Positions 42,743-52,276 of a stretch of DNA of 64,000 nucleotides are shown piece by piece (positions within the stretch are counted from its first letter, which is position 1; the number at the start of each line of letters is the position of its first letter). A program made the position numbers and the translations under genes. The DNA is from Acidovorax sp. NCPPB 3576. GTDB taxonomy: Bacteria > Pseudomonadota > Gammaproteobacteria > Burkholderiales > Burkholderiaceae_C. The DNA lies in NCBI RefSeq assembly GCF_028473605.1, contig NZ_CP097267.1, positions 461,501-525,500 on the forward strand, written 5' to 3'. The notes under the pieces were generated by a model. It was not told where the DNA came from, searched no databases, and saw nothing but the letters and a program-made list of their open reading frames with translations.

Positions 42743-44820
42743 GCGGATGCACCTTTGAGGATCGGGCCAATGCGAATGGTGTGGGTCTCAGGAATTTCGC
42801 TGTGGGCGAGCACCTGCAGCCGAGGCGCGACACGGCGCACCAGGCGGGAAATGGCGTTGCGGATGGCGTCCGGGACCAGCAGGCATGCGGGCATGCCCAT
42901 TTCTTCCTGCTTCATGGCCACTTCGGCCGCCTTCTGCGTGAGGATGTCGGCCACGCCCGGGTCGAGCGAGGGGCCTGCGCTGTTGCTGAGGGCCTGCACC
43001 AGCAGGCGCTCCAGGCCGGGCTCGATGGCGATCACGTTCAGCTCGCGCGTCGGGCCGTAGATCTGCTGCACGATGGCGGGCGACAGCGCGATGCGCACGC
43101 GGCGGGCCAGCTCCACCGGGTCGGTGGTGGCGCCGGCATGCTCGGCCAGCGTTTCGATGATGGTGCGGATGTCGCGGATGTGCACAGACTCTTCCAGCAG
43201 CAGCTGGAGGACTTTCTGGAACGTTGCGATCGACACCATTTTGGGAACCACTTCCTCGATGAGCTTGGGGGCCAGTTTTGCCACGTGTTCCACGAGTTGC
43301 TGGGTTTCGGTGCGACTCAGGAGCTTGGCGGCTTGAACTTGCATCAAGTGTGACAAATGAGTGGCCATCACGGTTTCTGAATCAACGACGGTAAAACCCG
43401 CCATTTGTGCCGCTTCCTTCTGGTGTTCGTCGATCCAGTGGGCGGGCAGGCCGAATGCGGGGTCGGTCGTGGGCGTGCCGATCAGGGGGGTGGTGATGCC
43501 GCCGGGGTTGATTGCCAGGTGCATGCCGGGAAAGGCCTCGCCTTCGCCCACCACCACGCCGCGCAGCGTGATGCGGTAGGCGCTGGGCTTGAGTTCCAGG
43601 TTGTCGCGCACGTGCACGGCCGGCGGCAGGAAGCCCACTTCCTGCGCGAACTTGCGGCGAACGCCCTTGATGCGGGTGAGCAGGTCGCCCTGGCGGTTCT
43701 TGTCCACCAGGGTGATGAGTCGGTAGCCCAGCTCCAGGCCCAGCAGGTCCACGGGCTGCAGGTCGTCCCAGCTGGCTTCACCGTCGTGCGCGGGCGGGGG
43801 CGCTTCCACCACCGGCTGCGGGGCGTTGGCGCGCTTCATCAGCGTCCAGGCAGCGTAGCCCAGGCCCGAGCCCATGATGAGGAACACGGCGTGCGGCATG
43901 CCCGGGATCAGGCCCAGCAGGATCAGGATGCCGGCCGTCACGCCCAGCACGCGGGGCGACATGAAGAGCTGTTGCACGATCTGGTGCCCCATGTCCTCTT
44001 CCTTGCCCACGCGCGAGATCACCATGGCCGCGGCCACCGAGATCAGCAGGCCCGGAATCTGCGCCACCAGCGCGTCGCCGACGGCCAGCAGGATGTAGCT
44101 GTTGGCCGCCTGGCCGGCCGACAGGTCGTGCTGCAGCATGCCGATGGCGAAGCCGCCGACGATGTTGATCAGCAAAATCAGGATGCCGGCGACCGCGTCG
44201 CCGCGCACGAACTTGGAGGCACCGTCCATCGAGCCGAAGAAGTTGGCTTCTTCCGCCACTTCCAGGCGCCGGCGCTTGGCTTCCTTCTCATCGATCAGGC
44301 CGGCGTTCAGGTCGGCGTCCACCGCCATCTGCTTGCCGGGCATGGCGTCCAGGGTGAAGCGGGCCGACACTTCGGCGATCCGCTCGGCGCCCTTGGTCAC
44401 CACCACGAAGTTGATCACCACCAGGATGGCGAACACGATCAGGCCGACGGCGAAGTTGCCGCCGATCAGGAAGTGGCCGAAGGCCTCGATCACCGCGCCC
44501 GCCGCGCCCGGGCCGGTGTGGCCTTCCAGCAGCACCACGCGGGTGGAGGCCACGTTCAGCGACAGCCGCATCAGCGTGGTCAGCAGCAGCACCGAGGGAA
44601 ACGCCGCGAAGTCCAGCGGCCGCAGCATGTAGGCCGCCACCATCATCACCATCAGCGCGACGGCGATGTTCAGCGTGAAGAAGGTGTCCAGCAGCCAGGC
44701 GGGGATGGGCAGCACCATCAGCGCCAGGATGGCCACCACCAGCAGCGGGGCCGACATGCCCTGCACGGCCGAGGCGTTGGTGCCGGCCCATTGCCGGACG
44801 GATTTCATGGAGGGCGTCAT
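42739..44820 (-). CDS. flhA: Flagellar export gate protein FlhA
   Basis: This 693-residue inner-membrane protein forms the nonameric export ring. Eight hydrophobic segments cover residues 20-330. The FHIPEP-type region appears as LRPLDFAAFPSVLLLTTLMR and DGASKFVRGDAVAGILIL, with KGAERIAEVSARFTLDAMPG between. The C-terminal cytoplasmic domain binds export substrates. It overlaps flhB and flhF by four bases each, so the three are translationally coupled. Confidence 0.96.
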   Translation of the reverse strand: MTPSMKSVRQWAGTNASAVQGMSAPLLVVAILALMVLPIPAWLLDTFFTLNIAVALMVMMVAAYMLRPLDFAAFPSVLLLTTLMRLSLNVASTRVVLLEGHTGPGAAGAVIEAFGHFLIGGNFAVGLIVFAILVVINFVVVTKGAERIAEVSARFTLDAMPGKQMAVDADLNAGLIDEKEAKRRRLEVAEEANFFGSMDGASKFVRGDAVAGILILLINIVGGFAIGMLQHDLSAGQAANSYILLAVGDALVAQIPGLLISVAAAMVISRVGKEEDMGHQIVQQLFMSPRVLGVTAGILILLGLIPGMPHAVFLIMGSGLGYAAWTLMKRANAPQPVVEAPPPAHDGEASWDDLQPVDLLGLELGYRLITLVDKNRQGDLLTRIKGVRRKFAQEVGFLPPAVHVRDNLELKPSAYRITLRGVVVGEGEAFPGMHLAINPGGITTPLIGTPTTDPAFGLPAHWIDEHQKEAAQMAGFTVVDSETVMATHLSHLMQVQAAKLLSRTETQQLVEHVAKLAPKLIEEVVPKMVSIATFQKVLQLLLEESVHIRDIRTIIETLAEHAGATTDPVELARRVRIALSPAIVQQIYGPTRELNVIAIEPGLERLLVQALSNSAGPSLDPGVADILTQKAAEVAMKQEEMGMPACLLVPDAIRNAISRLVRRVAPRLQVLAHSEIPETHTIRIGPILKGASA

Positions 44821-45971
44821 GGGGCGGTCCCTGCGTCGGTGGTGCGGTTCAGCGGATCAAGCTCGGGCGGCACGAACGGGTCGGGCTGCGCATCGGGCAT
44901 GCGGCCTTCGCCGCGCATCGCGGCCTTGAGGCGGTAAACGTAGGCCAGCACCTGCGCCACGGCGGCGTACAGCGTGGCGGGAATGGCCTGGTCCAGTTCG
45001 GCGTGCGCGTAGAGCGCCCGGGCCAGCATCGGCGACTGCAGCACCGGCACCGAATGCTGCGTGGCCATTTCGCGGATCTTGAAGGCCAGCAGGTCGGTGC
45101 CCTTGGAGATGACCTGCGGGGCGCTCATCGTGCCTTCTTCGTACTTGAGCGCCACGGCATAGTGGGTCGGGTTCATCACCACGAAGTCGGCCTTGGGCAC
45201 GGAGGCGATGCTGGCGCGGTCGGCGATCTCGCGGGCGCGCTGGCGCTGGCGGCTCTTCGTCTCGGGGCTGCCTTCGGATTCCTTGTGCTCCTGCTTGATT
45301 TCCTCGTGCGACATCTTCTGGCGCGACTTGAAAAAGAAGGCTTGCAGCGGCACATCGACGACCGCCGCGAGGAACACGACCAGCAGCATCAGGCTCACGC
45401 CGGACGTCATCCATTCGCCTACCCAGCGCAGCGACACCGGCGAAGGCTGGAGCACCAGCATGGACAGCTTGTCGATGCTGTTGCCCAGGAAATTCCAGGC
45501 CACGGCCGTGATGATGCCGGTCATGAGCACCATCTTGCCCACGTTGACCAGCTGCTGTTTGGACATCAGGTTGGTGAACCCGGAGATCGGATTCAGCCGG
45601 TTGAACTGGGGCGTGATGGGCTGCAGGCTGAACACCCAGCCGCCGGCGCCGATGGCGCTGGCCACGGCTGCGGCGCTGGTGAGAACGGCGAAGACCAGAC
45701 TGGCGACCACCCCGATCAGCGCCATCTGGTGCAGCCGGGTGACCATGCTGCCCGTGGCCTGCACGGTGGCGGCGTTGAACACCAGTTGCTCGCGCACGGC
45801 CAGCTGCATGTGTTCGGTCAGCATGGGTGCCAGCACGAGGACGCTGCAGGCGCCCATGCCGAGCACGGCGATGTGGGACAGGTCCCGCGAGCGCGCAGCC
45901 TGGCCGTCCTTGCGCGCCTTCTGGAGCTTGTGCTCTGTCGCGGGGAGGTCTTTGTCTTGGCTGGAGTCCAT
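44817..45971 (-). CDS. flhB: Flagellar export switch protein FlhB
   Basis: This 384-residue inner-membrane protein switches export from rod-hook to filament substrates by cutting itself at NPTH, present here in DFVVMNPTHYAVALKYEEG. Four hydrophobic segments lie at about 35-215. The start is set at MDSSQDKDLPATEHKLQKA, as in relatives; an ATG eight codons upstream at 45995 is an alternative and neither has a clear ribosome-binding site. It leads the flhB-fliA operon. A candidate FlhDC site and a dispersed repeat lie upstream. Confidence 0.93.
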   Translation of the reverse strand: MDSSQDKDLPATEHKLQKARKDGQAARSRDLSHIAVLGMGACSVLVLAPMLTEHMQLAVREQLVFNAATVQATGSMVTRLHQMALIGVVASLVFAVLTSAAAVASAIGAGGWVFSLQPITPQFNRLNPISGFTNLMSKQQLVNVGKMVLMTGIITAVAWNFLGNSIDKLSMLVLQPSPVSLRWVGEWMTSGVSLMLLVVFLAAVVDVPLQAFFFKSRQKMSHEEIKQEHKESEGSPETKSRQRQRAREIADRASIASVPKADFVVMNPTHYAVALKYEEGTMSAPQVISKGTDLLAFKIREMATQHSVPVLQSPMLARALYAHAELDQAIPATLYAAVAQVLAYVYRLKAAMRGEGRMPDAQPDPFVPPELDPLNRTTDAGTAP

Positions 45972-46021
45972 GGTGGCATGACGGCTGGTGGTCATGCCAT
46001 TGTCGTGAGCGCCCCGGAAAC

Positions 46022-46060
46022 CTAAAGCGCGAATAGACGGCTTGTCGGGCGGCTATTCAA
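46022..46060. promoter_or_regulatory. Candidate FlhDC-like box upstream of flhB
   Basis: CTAAAGCGCGAATAGACG at 46022 is mirrored by CGGCTATTCAAGG at 46051; AATAG and CTATT are separated by 16 bases. Each half resembles AAxGC-Nx-AAATAgCG, the FlhDC half-site. The same CTAAAGCGCGAA core occurs in the flgB-flgA gap. The flhB start lies 27-51 bases away. Confidence 0.4.
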
Positions 46061-46125
46061 GGTGGCGGCCGGGGGCGGGGCCGGCAGGGGGGCGGATTCA
46101 TGGGCACCGAGGAGAATCAAAAATC

Positions 46126-46152
46126 ATAGCACTACGCCCTAGTACTCATTGC
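46126..46152 (+). repeat. Dispersed repeat copy upstream of flhB, inverted relative to 32361
   Basis: ATAGCACTACGCCCTAGTAC followed by TCATTGC matches the reverse complement of 32364-32390 at about 22 of 27 bases. It is the left half of that element. It lies in the gap between cheZ and flhB, just after the cheZ stop region. Confidence 0.55.
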
Positions 46153-46238
46153 CTTTCAGGTTCAAAAGGCATTCAAATGCTACGCAGGTGTGCGGTGAGT
46201 GCTCCTGTTTCAGGAGCAAACGCCAAAATCCATACGGA

Positions 46239-46874
46239 TCAGAAGCCCAGGCTGGCCAGCAGATCGTCCACTTGCGACTGGTCGGTGACCACATCGGGCG
46301 TGCCGTCAGGGTCCACCACCGGGCCTGCCAGGTGCTCGCGGCGCGCTTCCACCACGGGCGCAACCTGCGCCTGCGCGGCGGGCGGGGCGGTCTGGATGAG
46401 CAACTGCACCAGTTGCTCCTCGATCGTGGCCGCCAGGTTGACCACGCGGGCGATCACCTGGCCGGTGAGGTCGTGGAAGTCCTGCGCCATCATGATTTCG
46501 GTCAGGTGGCCATCGGCTTCCTTGGTGACGCGTTCCACGTCGTGCAGGAAATTCATGATCTCGCCCTTGGCGACGGCGGCCACCGGGTCCTTGACCAGCG
46601 AGGAGACGACGCGGCGGGTTTCCTCGGCGATGAAGTCGTGCTGGGCCTTGGCCAGCTCGACCCGGCTCAACACCTTCTCTGCCGCCTCGCCGGTCAGGCG
46701 CGCGATGTAGGAAAGTCGGCTCTGGGCATCGGGCAACTCGCCCATCGTGCCGCGCAGCTTGTCGGCATAGCCGAGTTCGTTCAGCGAGTCGTGCAGCTGG
46801 CGGGTCAGCTGGCCGATCTTGTTGTGAACGGCGCCGGTTTCCGGAAGGGTGTTGTCCGATGTGTCCATGATCAC
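46239..46874 (-). CDS. cheZ: Chemotaxis phosphatase CheZ
   Basis: This 211-residue cytoplasmic helical protein dephosphorylates CheY-P. The active-site helix contains [20 protein letters not shown], with the aspartate and glutamine needed to activate water. The C-terminal [12 protein letters not shown] is the CheY-binding tail. A GTG at 46874 overlaps the cheY stop as GTGA; an ATG two codons later at 46868 is an alternative. It is coupled to cheY. No cheA, cheW or receptor genes are in the window. Confidence 0.95.
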   Translation of the reverse strand: MIMDTSDNTLPETGAVHNKIGQLTRQLHDSLNELGYADKLRGTMGELPDAQSRLSYIARLTGEAAEKVLSRVELAKAQHDFIAEETRRVVSSLVKDPVAAVAKGEIMNFLHDVERVTKEADGHLTEIMMAQDFHDLTGQVIARVVNLAATIEEQLVQLLIQTAPPAAQAQVAPVVEARREHLAGPVVDPDGTPDVVTDQSQVDDLLASLGF

Positions 46875-47257
46875 AGGCCCATTTTCTTGAGGATCAGGGT
46901 GACTTTCTCTTCCAGCGTGGCCTTGGTGAACGGCTTGACGATGTAGCCGGCAGCGCCGTTCTGGGCTGCGGCCACGATGTCTTCCTTGCGGGCTTCCGCA
47001 GTCACCATCAGCACAGGCAGGTGCTTGAGCTTGTCGTCCTTCTTGATTTCAGCCAGCAGTTGAAACCCGTTCATGTTGGGCATGTTGATGTCGGTGACGA
47101 CGAAGTCGAACTTGCTGTTGCGCAGTTTGTTCAGCGCCACCACGCCGTCTTCGGCCTCGTCGGCGTCCGCGAAACCGCTTTCCTTGAGCAGGTTGCGCAC
47201 GATGCGTCGCATGGTGGAGAAGTCGTCAACGATCAAAAAGCGGAGTGCAGTGGTCAC
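46871..47257 (-). CDS. cheY: Chemotaxis response regulator CheY
   Basis: This 128-residue single-domain receiver binds the flagellar switch when phosphorylated. The acidic pair is in [12 protein letters not shown], the phospho-aspartate in [14 protein letters not shown], the threonine in VLMVTAEA and the lysine in [15 protein letters not shown]. The start codon is GTG at 47257, with a GGG-rich ribosome-binding site. It overlaps cheZ by four bases. Confidence 0.96.
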   Translation of the reverse strand: MTTALRFLIVDDFSTMRRIVRNLLKESGFADADEAEDGVVALNKLRNSKFDFVVTDINMPNMNGFQLLAEIKKDDKLKHLPVLMVTAEARKEDIVAAAQNGAAGYIVKPFTKATLEEKVTLILKKMGL

Positions 47258-47323
47258 GTGGGACCCTTTCGGTCGGAAATTGCAGTGTGTATTGTCATGG
47301 GCCGCAGGTTTGGTGACAAGACG

Positions 47324-48262
47324 TTACGGCCGAGGGGCGGATGCCGGATTCTCCCGCTTTTCGGCGGCGAACTCCGTGGAAGTGATGGTGGCAGATTTCT
47401 TTCCGAGTAGCCGTTCCTCGGCTTCCTGGGTCAAAACCGTGATCGTGATGCGCCGATTGGCCGGTGCGCGGGGCTCCTTGGGCTCCAGCAAATCGCTCGC
47501 CGCCAGCCCGACAACGCGGCCCAGCTTGGCGTCCGGCATGCCTGCGGCCACGAGTTCGCGGCGCGAGGCGTTGGCGCGGTCTGCCGACAATTCCCAGTTG
47601 CTGTAGCCACGATCGCCATTGCCGTAGGGCGTCGCGTCGGTGTGGCCGGACAGGCTGATGCGGTTTTGCACCCCGCCGAGCGCCGTTCCGATTTCTCGAA
47701 GAATGTCGCGCATGTAGGGTTTTACCAACGCACTGCCGCTGTCGAACATGGGCCGGTTCTGGTCGTCCACGATCTGGATCTGCAGGCCGTCGGGCGTCAC
47801 GTCCATGCGGATTTGCGAGCGATATTCATTCAGCTTGGGCGTTTCGGTGATCAGCGCATCGATTTTGGCCTGCAGGGCCTTGATGCGCATTTCGTCCTGG
47901 CGGGCGCGCTCGGCGCGTGCGGCTTCGAGGTTGGCGCGGCGGTTCGTCGATGTCTCGGAGTCGGAGCGCCGCACCTGTCCGTGTACCTTGGACAGGTCGT
48001 TGCCGCCGCCGGGGATCACGCTCGAACTGTTGCCCGCGCCATCGCCGCCCTGCATGGACACCTTCAGCGGCGAATTGAAGTAGGCAGCGATGCCCTGCAG
48101 TTCGCCCTTGGCGGTGGAGCCCAGCAGCCACATCAGCAGGAAGAACGCCATCATGGCCGTCACGAAGTCGGCATAGGCGATCTTCCAGGCGCCGCCATGC
48201 ACAGCGTGGCCGCCCTTCTTGACGCGCTTGATGATGATCGGCTGGAGTTTCTTATCGGCCAT
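47324..48262 (-). CDS. motB: Flagellar stator protein MotB
   Basis: This 312-residue inner-membrane stator protein has one membrane helix with the proton-carrying aspartate (KIAYADFVTAMMAFFLLMWL) near residue 33. The OmpA-like peptidoglycan-binding domain (about 170-290) has ISLSGHTDATPYGN and NWELSADRANASRREL. It follows motA by 12 bases. Its C-terminal tail is charged and short. Confidence 0.96.
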   Translation of the reverse strand: MADKKLQPIIIKRVKKGGHAVHGGAWKIAYADFVTAMMAFFLLMWLLGSTAKGELQGIAAYFNSPLKVSMQGGDGAGNSSSVIPGGGNDLSKVHGQVRRSDSETSTNRRANLEAARAERARQDEMRIKALQAKIDALITETPKLNEYRSQIRMDVTPDGLQIQIVDDQNRPMFDSGSALVKPYMRDILREIGTALGGVQNRISLSGHTDATPYGNGDRGYSNWELSADRANASRRELVAAGMPDAKLGRVVGLAASDLLEPKEPRAPANRRITITVLTQEAEERLLGKKSATITSTEFAAEKRENPASAPRP

Positions 48263-48274
48263 GGCGGCAGCAGC

Positions 48275-49135
48275 CTACTTCTTGCCCTTCACGTGGCTTT
48301 CCAGCTCGGAAAAGCTCGGGCGGTCGGTGGAGAAAAGGACCTTGCGGCCGAATTCGATGGCCGTGGCCGGGTTGTAGCCCTGCATGCTGGCCAGCAGCGT
48401 GGTCTTGATGCACTGCAATTCCTTGGCCGCATCTTCCAGCTTCTGCTCCACCAGGCCCCCGAGCGGCTCCACCACGCCATAGGCCAGCAAAATCCCGAGG
48501 AAGGTGCCGACGAGCGCCGAGCCGATCATGCCGCCCAGCACGGAGGGCGGCTGGCCCACCGAGCCCATGGTGTTCACCACGCCCAGCACGGCGGCGATGA
48601 TGCCGAAGGCCGGCAGGGCGCCGGCCAGGCGGGCCAGCGCCGCCACGGGGGCATGCGCTTCCTGGTGGTGGGTCTCGATCTCGCTGTCCATCAGCGCCTC
48701 GATCTCGTGGGCGTTCAGGTTGCCGGAGACCATCATGCGCAGGTAATCGGTCATGAACTCGATCACATGGTGGTCGCTGCCGACCGTGGGGTATTTCTTG
48801 AAGATTTCGGACTCGTGGGGGGTCTCGACATCCTTTTCGATGGCCATCAGCCCTTCTTTGCGGGCTTTCTGCAGGATGTCGTAGAGCATGGCCATCAGTT
48901 CCATGTAGCGCGCCTTGGTGTACTTGGACCCCTTGAGCGCCATGGGCAGCGCCTTCAAAGTGGCCTTGAGCACCTTCGGCTGGTTGTTCACCACGAACGC
49001 GCCCAGCGCGCCGCCGAAGATCGTGATCATCTCGAAGGGGAGCGCTTTGACGATCACGCTCACGTTCCCGCCGTGCACCACGTACACGCCGAAAATGCAC
49101 CCGAGGCAGACCAGGTAACCGATGATTACAAACAT
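48275..49135 (-). CDS. motA: Flagellar stator protein MotA
   Basis: This 286-residue inner-membrane protein forms the proton channel with MotB. The start at 49135 (MFVIIGYLVCLGCIFGVYVV) gives the first membrane helix; the longer frame adds unrelated residues. The cytoplasmic loop has the charged residues that contact FliG (the ARKEGLMAIEKDVE region). The last two helices contain ALPAFGIIAAVLGVVNTMG and LVGTFLGILLAYGVVEPL. It is the first gene of motAB. A TTGAAGCGCAAA at 49159 resembles the CTAAAGCGCGAA of other flagellar promoters. Confidence 0.95.
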   Translation of the reverse strand: MFVIIGYLVCLGCIFGVYVVHGGNVSVIVKALPFEMITIFGGALGAFVVNNQPKVLKATLKALPMALKGSKYTKARYMELMAMLYDILQKARKEGLMAIEKDVETPHESEIFKKYPTVGSDHHVIEFMTDYLRMMVSGNLNAHEIEALMDSEIETHHQEAHAPVAALARLAGALPAFGIIAAVLGVVNTMGSVGQPPSVLGGMIGSALVGTFLGILLAYGVVEPLGGLVEQKLEDAAKELQCIKTTLLASMQGYNPATAIEFGRKVLFSTDRPSFSELESHVKGKK

Positions 49136-49158
49136 GGGGCCATTCTGGCAGAGTCTTT

Positions 49159-49170
49159 TTGAAGCGCAAA
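49159..49170. promoter_or_regulatory. Variant of the flagellar promoter motif upstream of motA
   Basis: TTGAAGCGCAAA lies 25 bases upstream of motA and differs at three of 12 positions from CTAAAGCGCGAA found near flgB and flhB, in the same orientation relative to the downstream gene. No good inverted partner is visible, so it is a weaker candidate. Confidence 0.25.
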
Positions 49171-49376
49171 AACGGAAATGCGGGCGGGATACACCCCAAT
49201 TCGTTCCCCTTGACAAGTTTCATTGCCCTGTTGGTGAAACCGGTTGTCCACAGTCAAAACAGACGGGCAAACCATGGTTTATTGGGGCCACCGCGGGGCC
49301 TGCGAGCCCCTAAGATGGACCCCAGCCGTTTCGATCCACTGCCCCTGATCCATCCCTTCCCCATTGCCTGCCGCCG

Positions 49377-51065
49377 ATGTGCTCCATGCCCACTTCCACC
49401 GACGACGCTGATGTGCAAGAGCATGCCGAACTGCTGATCGCGCTCTTCCAGGCCGAGCAGTGCCTGGCGCAGCAGGATTGGGTAGGGGCTTTGACGAAAT
49501 TCACTGCTGCCCTGGCGTTCGACCCTCGGCGTGCGGATGTGTGGATGCATGTCGGGCGCACCTACCTCAAGATGGAGAACTGGGCGCAGGCCATCCCGGC
49601 GCTGGAGACCGCCCTGGCCCTGCAGCCCGGCATGCCGGATGCGCAGCATGGCCTGTCGTTCGCGCTGTTCAACCTGGGCCGCCACGCCGAAGCGTTGGAA
49701 ATGATCGACGATGTGTGTCGCCGCGGCAACAACCCTTCCATGTGGGTCATGCGCGCCTTCCTGCACGGCCAGATCGACCGCGATCCCGTCAAGACGCTGG
49801 AGGTGTACCGTGACTGGGGCCGGCGCTACGCCGATCCGCTGACACGCAAGGCCGCACCGCTCGCCGTGGCCGACCGCCGGCCGAAAAAGCGCCTCAAGGT
49901 CGGCTATGTCACCGCCGATTTCCGCGAGCATTCGGTCGCGTTCTTCATGTTGCCCGTGCTGCGCCACCACGACCCGCAGGAGGTCGAGGTGCACGTGTAC
50001 TCGGGCGGGCGGCGCGATGGCATCACCGACGCCCTGCAGCAATGCGTGCCCCATTGGCACGAGATGATCCACCTGTCTGATGACGACCTGTACACGCTCA
50101 TCCGCTCGCATGGCATTGACGTGCTGGTGGACCTGTCGGGCCACACCGCTGGCAACCGCCTGCTGGTGTTCGCGCGCCGCGCTGCGCCTGTGCAAGTGAC
50201 ATGGCTCGGGTTCATGAGCCCGCTGGGCATGAAAGCCATGGACTACCGCCTGACCGATGCCGGCATCACTCCGCCGGGCCATGAAGTCTTCTACAGCGAG
50301 CGGCTCTTTCGCCTGGCCTGCATGGCCAGCTACGCGCCGCCCACGTACGCGCCGCTGTGCGAAGAGCCGCCGCTGCTGCGCAACGGCTACCCGACGCTCA
50401 TCTCCCTGAACAATTCCGCCAAGGTCACGGACCGCATGCTGGGTGTCTGGGCGCGCATATTGCAGGCACGCACCGATGCACGCCTCGTCATCATGGTGAA
50501 AGAGCGGTCTGCCGAGGCCGCGCAGGCCAACATGCAGATGCGGGTCGAGGCGGCGGGGATGCCGATCGACCGCGTCTTCGTGCTGCACCAGCAACCCTTG
50601 GGCCAGTTCATGGAGCTGGGCCACATTGCCGACGTGGCGCTGGACACAACGCCGATCTCTGGCGGAACGACCACGCTGCACGCGCTCTGGATGGGCTTGC
50701 CCGTCGTGGCGATGGACGCTGAGCGCGGCATCGACGCTTCGTCTGCCCGCACTCTGCAGGGGCTGGGCTTCGGCGGTGAAGTGGCGCAGGACGAGGTGGC
50801 ATACGTGGCTGCGGCCTTGCGGCTGATGGACGATCCTGAAGGCCTGCTCCAACTGCGGCGCAATGGCCGCGAATGGATGGGTAAAAGCGTGCTGATGGAC
50901 TACGCCGCGCGCACCGCCGAGCTGGAAAAGGCCTATCGCCTGATGTGGCTGAACTACCTGAACCGGGATGCCCGCTGGCTGGATGTAGAGGTCGATCTGG
51001 GCGCCGCCTTGGCCCAGGCCGAACGCGCGCAGCCCCAACCGCAACGCTTGGCAGGCAACGGATGA
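49377..51065 (+). CDS. SPINDLY/OGT-like O-linked glycosyltransferase with TPRs
   Basis: This 562-residue protein has an N-terminal TPR-like part (about 35-150, ADVWMHVGRTYLKMENWAQA) and a C-terminal GT41-type transferase (from about 165, RLKVGYVTADFREHSVAFFM). The donor-binding part contains SLNNSAKVTDRMLGVWARIL, ADVALDTTPISGGTTTLHAL and WMGLPVVAM, which match O-GlcNAc-transferase relatives. It should attach a sugar to serine or threonine of a cytoplasmic protein. Adjacency to motAB suggests flagellin, as in other bacteria, but flagellin is not in the window. The second ATG at 49386 is an equal alternative start. It overlaps the next gene by four bases (ATGA), so it is the head of the glycan operon. 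Confidence 0.8.
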   Translation: MCSMPTSTDDADVQEHAELLIALFQAEQCLAQQDWVGALTKFTAALAFDPRRADVWMHVGRTYLKMENWAQAIPALETALALQPGMPDAQHGLSFALFNLGRHAEALEMIDDVCRRGNNPSMWVMRAFLHGQIDRDPVKTLEVYRDWGRRYADPLTRKAAPLAVADRRPKKRLKVGYVTADFREHSVAFFMLPVLRHHDPQEVEVHVYSGGRRDGITDALQQCVPHWHEMIHLSDDDLYTLIRSHGIDVLVDLSGHTAGNRLLVFARRAAPVQVTWLGFMSPLGMKAMDYRLTDAGITPPGHEVFYSERLFRLACMASYAPPTYAPLCEEPPLLRNGYPTLISLNNSAKVTDRMLGVWARILQARTDARLVIMVKERSAEAAQANMQMRVEAAGMPIDRVFVLHQQPLGQFMELGHIADVALDTTPISGGTTTLHALWMGLPVVAMDAERGIDASSARTLQGLGFGGEVAQDEVAYVAAALRLMDDPEGLLQLRRNGREWMGKSVLMDYAARTAELEKAYRLMWLNYLNRDARWLDVEVDLGAALAQAERAQPQPQRLAGNG

Positions 51066-52276
51066 CGCCCATGACCGAGTCGCATCTGACGCCCATCCCC
51101 TTGCTGGTGCCGGATCTGCCCGCGCCCGAGGCGCTGATGCCTTTCCTGCAGCGCATGCATGCGGCGCGGCAGTATTCCAACTTCGGCCCCTTGACCTGTG
51201 AATTCGAGACTGTTTTGCGGGCCCTTTTTGCAGCCCGCTCTCCCGCTCCATTGGGTTTGACGACCGTGGCCAACGCCACGCTGGGCCTGGAGCTGGCATT
51301 GACCGCGCTCGACCTTCCGCCCCGCAGCCGGGTACTTTTGCCGGCGCTGACCTTCGTGGCCACCGCCACGGCCGTGCTGCGCGCCGGACACCTGCCAGTG
51401 TTGGCCGACGTGGACGCGCAAAGCTGGCTGCTAACCCCTGAAATCGCCCTGCGTGCGGCAGCCGATGGAAAGGTGGACGCTGTGCTGCCGGTCGCTACCT
51501 TCGGTGCGCCCCATGCGATGGCGGGCTGGCACGACTTCGAGCGCGATACCGGCATTCCCGTGGTGATCGATGCCGCAGCCGCCTTTGGTAGCCAATGGCT
51601 GGATGCGCCCACGGGAACCGCCGTGTTCAGTCTGCATGCCACCAAGTGCCTGCCTGCCGGGGAGGGGGGCTTCGTGGTGTCGAACAAGCCGGAGCTGATC
51701 GCCAAGGTGCGGCAGTTGACCAACTTCGGTATCAATTTGAACCCTGCCGCCGGCGTGCCCGTGGGCATGCTGGCCCGCATCGGCACGAACGCGAAGATGA
51801 GCGAATACCACGCAGCGGTAGGCCTGGCATCGCTGGCCACCTGGGACACCCGCGCTGCGCTGCGCAGGGCGTTGCACGCGGATCTGCGCGCACGGCTCGA
51901 CGCGGCCGCCGGCATGGGAGTGCTGCGGTGGCAGGACATGGCCGAGCCGATCGCTGCGCCCACCCTGCTGTGCGTGCGGCTACCGGATGCGGGGGGCCGC
52001 GATCGCCTCGATCGCCTGTGCGCTGAGCGCCGCATCATGGTGCGGCGGTGGTACCAGCCGTTGCTCAATGCCATGCCGGCGCTGGCGGCGCACAGCGTCT
52101 GCCTGCCGGCGCCCGCTGCGGCAGGCATTGCCATGGATCTGTGTGGGTTGCCGTTCTATCTGGGCATGGCAGACGCCGACGAGGCCCGGCTGGTGGATGC
52201 GTTGAGTGCCGCGCTGGACGAAGGTCAGAGCGCATGCCAAAGCGCTGGCTCGCCCGAAGCACGGCGCAGCGCATGA
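51062..52276 (+). CDS. DegT/DnrJ/EryC1/StrS-type sugar aminotransferase
   Basis: This 404-residue PLP enzyme has the fold of nucleotide-sugar aminotransferases. The cofactor-binding lysine is in [19 protein letters not shown], the serine/threonine-rich [16 protein letters not shown] loop holds the phosphate, and [13 protein letters not shown] holds the aspartate that binds the ring nitrogen. The start at 51062 forms ATGA with the previous stop. It could give the pathway an amino sugar, or it could be a relative working on another nucleotide sugar. It also overlaps rfbF by four bases. Confidence 0.8.
   Translation: MTPMTESHLTPIPLLVPDLPAPEALMPFLQRMHAARQYSNFGPLTCEFETVLRALFAARSPAPLGLTTVANATLGLELALTALDLPPRSRVLLPALTFVATATAVLRAGHLPVLADVDAQSWLLTPEIALRAAADGKVDAVLPVATFGAPHAMAGWHDFERDTGIPVVIDAAAAFGSQWLDAPTGTAVFSLHATKCLPAGEGGFVVSNKPELIAKVRQLTNFGINLNPAAGVPVGMLARIGTNAKMSEYHAAVGLASLATWDTRAALRRALHADLRARLDAAAGMGVLRWQDMAEPIAAPTLLCVRLPDAGGRDRLDRLCAERRIMVRRWYQPLLNAMPALAAHSVCLPAPAAAGIAMDLCGLPFYLGMADADEARLVDALSAALDEGQSACQSAGSPEARRSA

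Noticed and set aside
49211..49216. TTGACA as a sigma-70 -35 box for the glycan operon
   Set aside because: No convincing -10 box occurs 16-18 bases downstream (the site reads GGTGAA), so no promoter is called.
49136..49260. Search for a sigma-28 promoter in front of motA
   Set aside because: No TAAA-N15-GCCGATAA-like pair was found on the minus strand, although motAB is often late-class.
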